From Chryseobacterium luquanense (lineage in GTDB: Bacteria; Bacteroidota; Bacteroidia; Flavobacteriales; Weeksellaceae), in NCBI RefSeq assembly GCF_026460945.1, contig NZ_JAOVZV010000015.1, positions 278,996 through 342,995 on the forward strand: DNA of 64,000 nucleotides. The letters are read 5' to 3'. The position numbers were made by a program, and so were the translations under genes. The notes below the pieces were generated by a model, which saw only the letters and a program-made list of their open reading frames with translations, ran no database searches and was not told the DNA's origin. Every line of letters starts with the position of its first letter. Position 1 is the first letter of the stretch. This document shows, in pieces, positions 61,446 to 64,000 of this stretch.

Positions 61446-63848
61446 TTATTTAAAGTAAATATAAGCTGTGGTTATCTCTCTAGTTTCAGTGCTAATATAA
61501 AATTCTATCTCAATTCCTTGCTTAGTGATGCCTCTATATTTATTGCCTTGTTTAAAAGTAATATTCTCACTCGCTTCTTGTACCACTTTCTTTATTTTAT
61601 TGATATCCCATTTGCTAGGAAAAAAGGTATGAGTATCTTTCTTTAGAACCCATTTTCCCATTTCTTTTATCCAATATTCTATTTTTGCTAAGCGAACTGT
61701 TTCTCCTGTTGGTAATACTTTAGTTCCAAGATTTTCTGCAATTCTTACCAGTTTGTTATTCAACTTATTTAGAATATGAAAGCCTCCTACTGTAGGACTA
61801 TAGTTAAATCCACTTTCCGCAACTTTTCCTCCTTTACTTGCAAGATACTCATATTCTTCTACTAGATTGTCGGCTTTATATTTTTTGATCCGGATATGTC
61901 CGTCTTCTATATGCTGTTCAAATCGTCTACCAATGATAAAAATTCCGTCCAATAAGTCATCGAGATATTTTATAGCAGCATCTTTGCCCATTTCTTTGAG
62001 TTGTTTGGCAAAATCTGTGATTTGTTTTTTTGTTCCTTGTTTTATAATAATGCCTTTATACTCAAGTCTGGTTATAAAATTTGAAATAGGTATACCCGCA
62101 CCAAGTCCTGTTGGCTTTGCAGCTAATTTTGGCTTTATTCCTAAATTGGCTAATGTTTGTGCAGACTCTCTATCAAATCCTAATTTTATATATGTTATTA
62201 GCTTAGAGAGTTGATACTGGCTATTTAAAAACCATTTCTCAAGCTCACTCCAAATTCTTTTTAAAAAATCACGAAAAGATTTACCTCCTTTAGATATTAT
62301 CTCTAATAAAGAACTAAGCGCTTTATACGCTTGATCTTTCGCAAATTTAGCAGAAGCAGATAATGCTGCTCCAACTTCTTTATTTACAGCTGCAATAATA
62401 TCAGCAATGGCTCCTAGTTTTGCCACTTTCAAGACTTGTGTGAAAGGAACAAAAAAACTTGCAATAAAAGCGATAGCACTTCCGGCAACATATGCAACTC
62501 TTACCCAATCATAATCATCTTTTTCATGAGTCTTACAAAAGTCAACTAATTTATTAAAAGTTTCTGAAATTGCAGTGCCTAAATTATTCCAAAAATTTCC
62601 TCCGAAAAGAAACTCGTTAATATTGTCTACCGTCTCCATCGCACCTTGAAAATCTAAAGCAGTATTGAATGGAGCCTGTAAAATTCCTCCAACAAACTTT
62701 AATAATGAAGATACGAAATCGACTATCCCATTCCAAAGACCGCAATAAAAAGCAATTGAAACCTGAATATGACTAATAAAAATATTGACAGTTTTATTAT
62801 CAGCCATCTGGTATATTTCTTCAATTGTATCTCTGATGAACTTATTATAGTTTCTTACAAATCCTTTAATTTTTCCAATATTTTCTTTTATAAGTTTTTC
62901 TAATCGATCAGGAGTAATATCATGAAGGTCTATACCTTTTTTATCAGTAAATAATTTTTCTAATTCATTTAATGAATCTTCAGGGATTGTCAATAATTTT
63001 ATAATATTTTCTCTGTCAAAAAAATATTCTTCACTCTGAGTGTCCCAAAAATCATCTGTAATTTTAAGATAATCAATTCCTTCACCTAGCTTTGAGCAAA
63101 TCCAACCAACCCCTTTTAATAAAGAGCTGTAAGCAAGAGACGCTAGTTTTAAAGCTTTCAGTATGCTATCAATATAAATATTACTTTTTTCAACGGTTCC
63201 CTTTTCTAAAAGTTCTTTAATAACTTTTATTTCCAGACCTGTGTTTGAACCTAAAATACTCATTATAGACGTACTGAAGAATCGATCATCTATTTTTCCA
63301 TCTTTATCGTAAAATTGTTTTCTAACAGCATTCGATACTTTTGCATACAGCTTTCTAGATGAGAATGTATCCTCTTCAGATTCTATAAAAAATAATATTT
63401 CATCGGCTTTTGCACTTACTGCATTGTAAGCCTCTCTAACCTTATTACCATCTGAAGACATAAAAAATAGCACTTGAAATGGAAGCTTTTCATCAGGATC
63501 TACAACTCCATTTAAATTCTTGTCAAAAAAATGATCAATAATTGTAAAAAGATATCCTTCTTTTTTTACATCATTTATTATTTGTAGATTGCCCCTTTTT
63601 TCTTTCTGAGCATCAATGAAATATTGATTGCTTACAAATTTAGCGTCAACGTTATGAGGTTTTGTTTGAAGCATTGGACTAACATTGTTCATTCCTCGTA
63701 TAAATTCTCCTAAACGTACTTGCGCGTAGCTAGTATTTTGTTGAAAACTTTTTGGAATAATTAAATCTGAATTCTGAAATGAAATATTACTATTTAAAAA
63801 TTTCTGTACCTCATTATTGTAATCATCAATGTATTTTTCATTTTTCAT
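61446..63848 (-). CDS. Polymorphic toxin with C-terminal bacterial EndoU-type RNase domain
   Basis: 800 residues, no signal peptide. Seen: a perfect 12-residue EF-hand loop (D109-E120, DKNLNGVVDPDE) in the N-terminal region; a helical middle with hydrophobic segments (around residues 440-500, VAGSAIAFIASFFVPF); and a C-terminal domain from about 640 with HIEDGH (His646, His651), GGFH (His691), THTFFPSKWDINKI (about 739-752) and TTAY (793-796), the pattern of bacterial EndoU RNases (PF14436). Predicted to cut RNA in competitors. Export route unknown: no T9SS tail, so a T6SS or other route is possible. Immunity gene follows. Confidence 0.85.
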   Translation of the reverse strand: MKNEKYIDDYNNEVQKFLNSNISFQNSDLIIPKSFQQNTSYAQVRLGEFIRGMNNVSPMLQTKPHNVDAKFVSNQYFIDAQKEKRGNLQIINDVKKEGYLFTIIDHFFDKNLNGVVDPDEKLPFQVLFFMSSDGNKVREAYNAVSAKADEILFFIESEEDTFSSRKLYAKVSNAVRKQFYDKDGKIDDRFFSTSIMSILGSNTGLEIKVIKELLEKGTVEKSNIYIDSILKALKLASLAYSSLLKGVGWICSKLGEGIDYLKITDDFWDTQSEEYFFDRENIIKLLTIPEDSLNELEKLFTDKKGIDLHDITPDRLEKLIKENIGKIKGFVRNYNKFIRDTIEEIYQMADNKTVNIFISHIQVSIAFYCGLWNGIVDFVSSLLKFVGGILQAPFNTALDFQGAMETVDNINEFLFGGNFWNNLGTAISETFNKLVDFCKTHEKDDYDWVRVAYVAGSAIAFIASFFVPFTQVLKVAKLGAIADIIAAVNKEVGAALSASAKFAKDQAYKALSSLLEIISKGGKSFRDFLKRIWSELEKWFLNSQYQLSKLITYIKLGFDRESAQTLANLGIKPKLAAKPTGLGAGIPISNFITRLEYKGIIIKQGTKKQITDFAKQLKEMGKDAAIKYLDDLLDGIFIIGRRFEQHIEDGHIRIKKYKADNLVEEYEYLASKGGKVAESGFNYSPTVGGFHILNKLNNKLVRIAENLGTKVLPTGETVRLAKIEYWIKEMGKWVLKKDTHTFFPSKWDINKIKKVVQEASENITFKQGNKYRGITKQGIEIEFYISTETREITTAYIYFK

Positions 63849-63872
63849 TTTAATAATTTTAAGATTAATAAT

Positions 63873-63893
63873 AGGCAGAGTTTTAAACTCTGC
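63873..63893 (-). terminator. Terminator between the upstream gene and the toxin
   Basis: On the minus strand: GGCAGAGTTTAAAACTCTGCC, a perfect palindrome, followed by TATTATT. Confidence 0.7.
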
Positions 63894-63933
63894 CTGTTCA
63901 GGTTAATATTCTGTTGAGTAGAATATATAGCTG

Positions 63934-64000
63934 TTAATTGAGTTCAAACCCTTCAATAAAATTAATGGTGTTTTCATAAGTCATTGCTCTATTACTACCT
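63934..64000 (-). CDS. C-terminal end of an unidentified upstream gene (partial)
   Basis: About 21 codons to the stop at 63934-63936; the rest is beyond the right edge. The readable end is RAMTYENTINFIEGFELN. Too short to identify. The terminator after it separates it from the toxin gene. Confidence 0.5.
   Translation of the reverse strand, partial: GSNRAMTYENTINFIEGFELN

Noticed and set aside
1..64000. tRNA, rRNA or CRISPR arrays
   Set aside because: No cloverleaf, rRNA-like stretch or regularly spaced direct repeats were seen in the intergenic regions read by eye; a tRNAscan run would be decisive.

Overview
The window is AT-rich chromosomal DNA from a member of the Bacteroidota, most likely Flavobacteriia close to Chryseobacterium (Weeksellaceae). 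The reasons are the gliding lipoprotein gene gldH next to ricT and a class A penicillin-binding protein, type III glutamine synthetase, T9SS type A sorting tails, a DUF5687 ABC permease, an HU-HIG type protein, and promoters of the Bacteroidota form (TTG, about 18-23 nt, TAnnTTTG) instead of E. coli-type -35/-10 boxes. Shine-Dalgarno sequences are mostly absent, so several starts were chosen from promoters, signal peptides and family length. I saw no rRNA, tRNA or CRISPR array.

Layout: 1-2.3 kb (minus) PBP1A (partial), gldH, ricT. 2.6-10.3 kb (plus) a FadL-type porin, an SGNH lipoprotein, prs, rplY, sufS, an aspartyl-protease-like protein and a nitroreductase. 10.4-15.8 kb (minus) haem synthesis genes hemA-hemC and hemD-hemE, with a DUF1287 protein and a muramoyl amidase between the pairs. 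16-21.7 kb (plus) the complete cell-elongation operon mreB-mreC-mreD-mrdA-rodA with overlapping genes. 21.9-33.4 kb a pentapeptide-repeat protein, NlpC/P60 hydrolase, glnN, a large MORN/YwqK-repeat protein, a conserved protein with a nucleoside-phosphorylase-like C-terminus, a DinB-like protein and an M1 peptidase. 33.5-38.5 kb accessory: an XRE regulator divergent from a lipoprotein with a JAB/JAMM-like C-terminal domain and three small lipoproteins (two are tandem paralogues), then an HU-like protein and an orphan. 38.6-43.4 kb a DUF5687/ATPase exporter and an ECF sigma / membrane protein / outer-membrane barrel module. 43.5-47.2 kb both fumarase classes, divergent. 47.3-52.7 kb an AraC regulator divergent from two tandem FISUMP/T9SS proteins. 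52.8-59.8 kb prfA, coaX, tadA, envelope proteins and a WYL regulator.

The most notable region is 59.8-64 kb. An 800-residue polymorphic toxin with a C-terminal bacterial EndoU-type RNase domain is followed by two paralogous small proteins (candidate immunity proteins). Between and after them are two untranslated relics of the same toxin C-terminus: one is in a single frame broken by two stop codons, the other covers the segment just before the catalytic domain. A truncated IS200/REP-associated transposase fragment follows. This looks like a record of repeated toxin-tip displacement and immunity duplication.

Other structure found by eye: two homologous copies of a ~80-bp GCAAAG-rich intergenic repeat, a second palindromic GAGGTTAAG-type repeat, a 140-bp inverted-repeat element, a palindrome and three 11-bp direct repeats upstream of the WYL gene, and a shared upstream block in the two FISUMP genes whose distance to the -7 box differs by exactly one helical turn.
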